Origin: Lichenicoccus sp965277665
Lineage (GTDB): Bacteria > Pseudomonadota > Alphaproteobacteria > Acetobacterales > Acetobacteraceae
NCBI RefSeq assembly: GCF_965277665.1
Contig: NZ_OZ255835.1
Coordinates: 1,426,001 to 1,490,000 of the forward strand
DNA: 64,000 bases
Reading direction: 5' to 3'
Below are positions 63,843 to 64,000 of the stretch, piece after piece. Position 1 is the first letter of the stretch, and the number at the start of each line of letters is the position of its first letter. A model generated the notes under the pieces. That model made no database searches and had not been told where the DNA came from. It saw only the letters and a program-made list of their open reading frames with translations. Both the position numbers and the translations under genes were made by a program.

Positions 63843-63991
63843 AAACGCCTGCTGCTGGCGATCCGACCCGCCTTTTCTCCGCTCCACTGCTCACGGCCAA
63901 ACGGCCGCTGCGCTGCGGTGCTCGAAAAGCCAGGCCGGCCGCAACCCTGCGAGTTGCTCTCATCCAGCATCAGGCGTTTTCAAGCATCCTT
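63831..63991. repeat. 161-bp long palindromic element, family II
   Basis: Arms AAGGATACTTGAAAACGCCTG and its reverse complement with one mismatch. The core at 63888-63931 (TGCTCACGGCCAAACGGCC ... GAAAAGCC) matches 40682-40723. The left arm contains the stop codon of the helicase gene. Confidence 0.75.
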
Positions 63992-64000
63992 GGAACATGC

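Overview
The window is high-GC alphaproteobacterial chromosome, most like Acetobacteraceae or other Rhodospirillales. The signs are a three-subunit GatCAB amidotransferase, a separate HisZ subunit, a sigma-32 gene with the alphaproteobacterial RpoH box, DUF6476, an SUV3-like helicase and CCA-ending tRNAs. No rRNA or CRISPR array was seen. The family assignments come from recognising motifs by eye, not from a search.

Layout. 1-1100: chromosomal M24 peptidase (cut by the window edge) and an ABM monooxygenase. 1411-11408: a roughly 10 kb integrative element between two copies of a 17-bp direct repeat; the right copy lies in the 3' end of tRNA-Ser(GCT). It carries a tyrosine integrase, an AlpA-like regulator, primase and DUF927/toprim helicase genes and small phage-type genes. 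It has no capsid or tail genes, so it looks like a satellite or integrative element. Its left part holds an AT-richer, tightly packed three-gene cassette (2375-3952) with a TIGR04255 protein. This is the best candidate here for an undescribed, possibly defensive, system. 11575-21509: housekeeping genes (gatCAB, ruvX, htpG, pncA, panB, tRNAs) and a candidate small RNA. 21552-23185: a methyltransferase and a sulfotransferase beside tRNA-Val.

23391-38041: a GntR regulator, then a peptide-type ABC transporter operon continuing into creatininase-like, ketopantoate-reductase-like and SDR genes, then an M32 carboxypeptidase, an isoaspartyl peptidase and a TonB receptor. The two transcription units start with nearly identical promoter blocks, which suggests one regulon for a peptide-like or amide-rich nutrient. 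A chemoreceptor follows. 40802-46120: tRNA-Glu, DUF6476, an RluD-type synthase, rpoH and a membrane pseudokinase. 46340-47865: the remains of an IclR regulator joined to a truncated sugar dehydrogenase, apparently by a deletion.

48011-56283: a deoxyribose/nucleoside-sugar operon (DeoR regulator, deoC, complete sugar ABC transporter, DUF4432 epimerase-like protein, ribokinase-family kinase). The intergenic region carries two sequences close to the classical DeoR operator. 56300-57627: a MerR/SDR divergent pair with a 19-bp-spacer promoter. 57676-63842: serC-hisZ-purA on the minus strand and an SUV3-like helicase on the plus strand. Palindromic repeat families and 15-bp in-frame minisatellites are scattered through the window.
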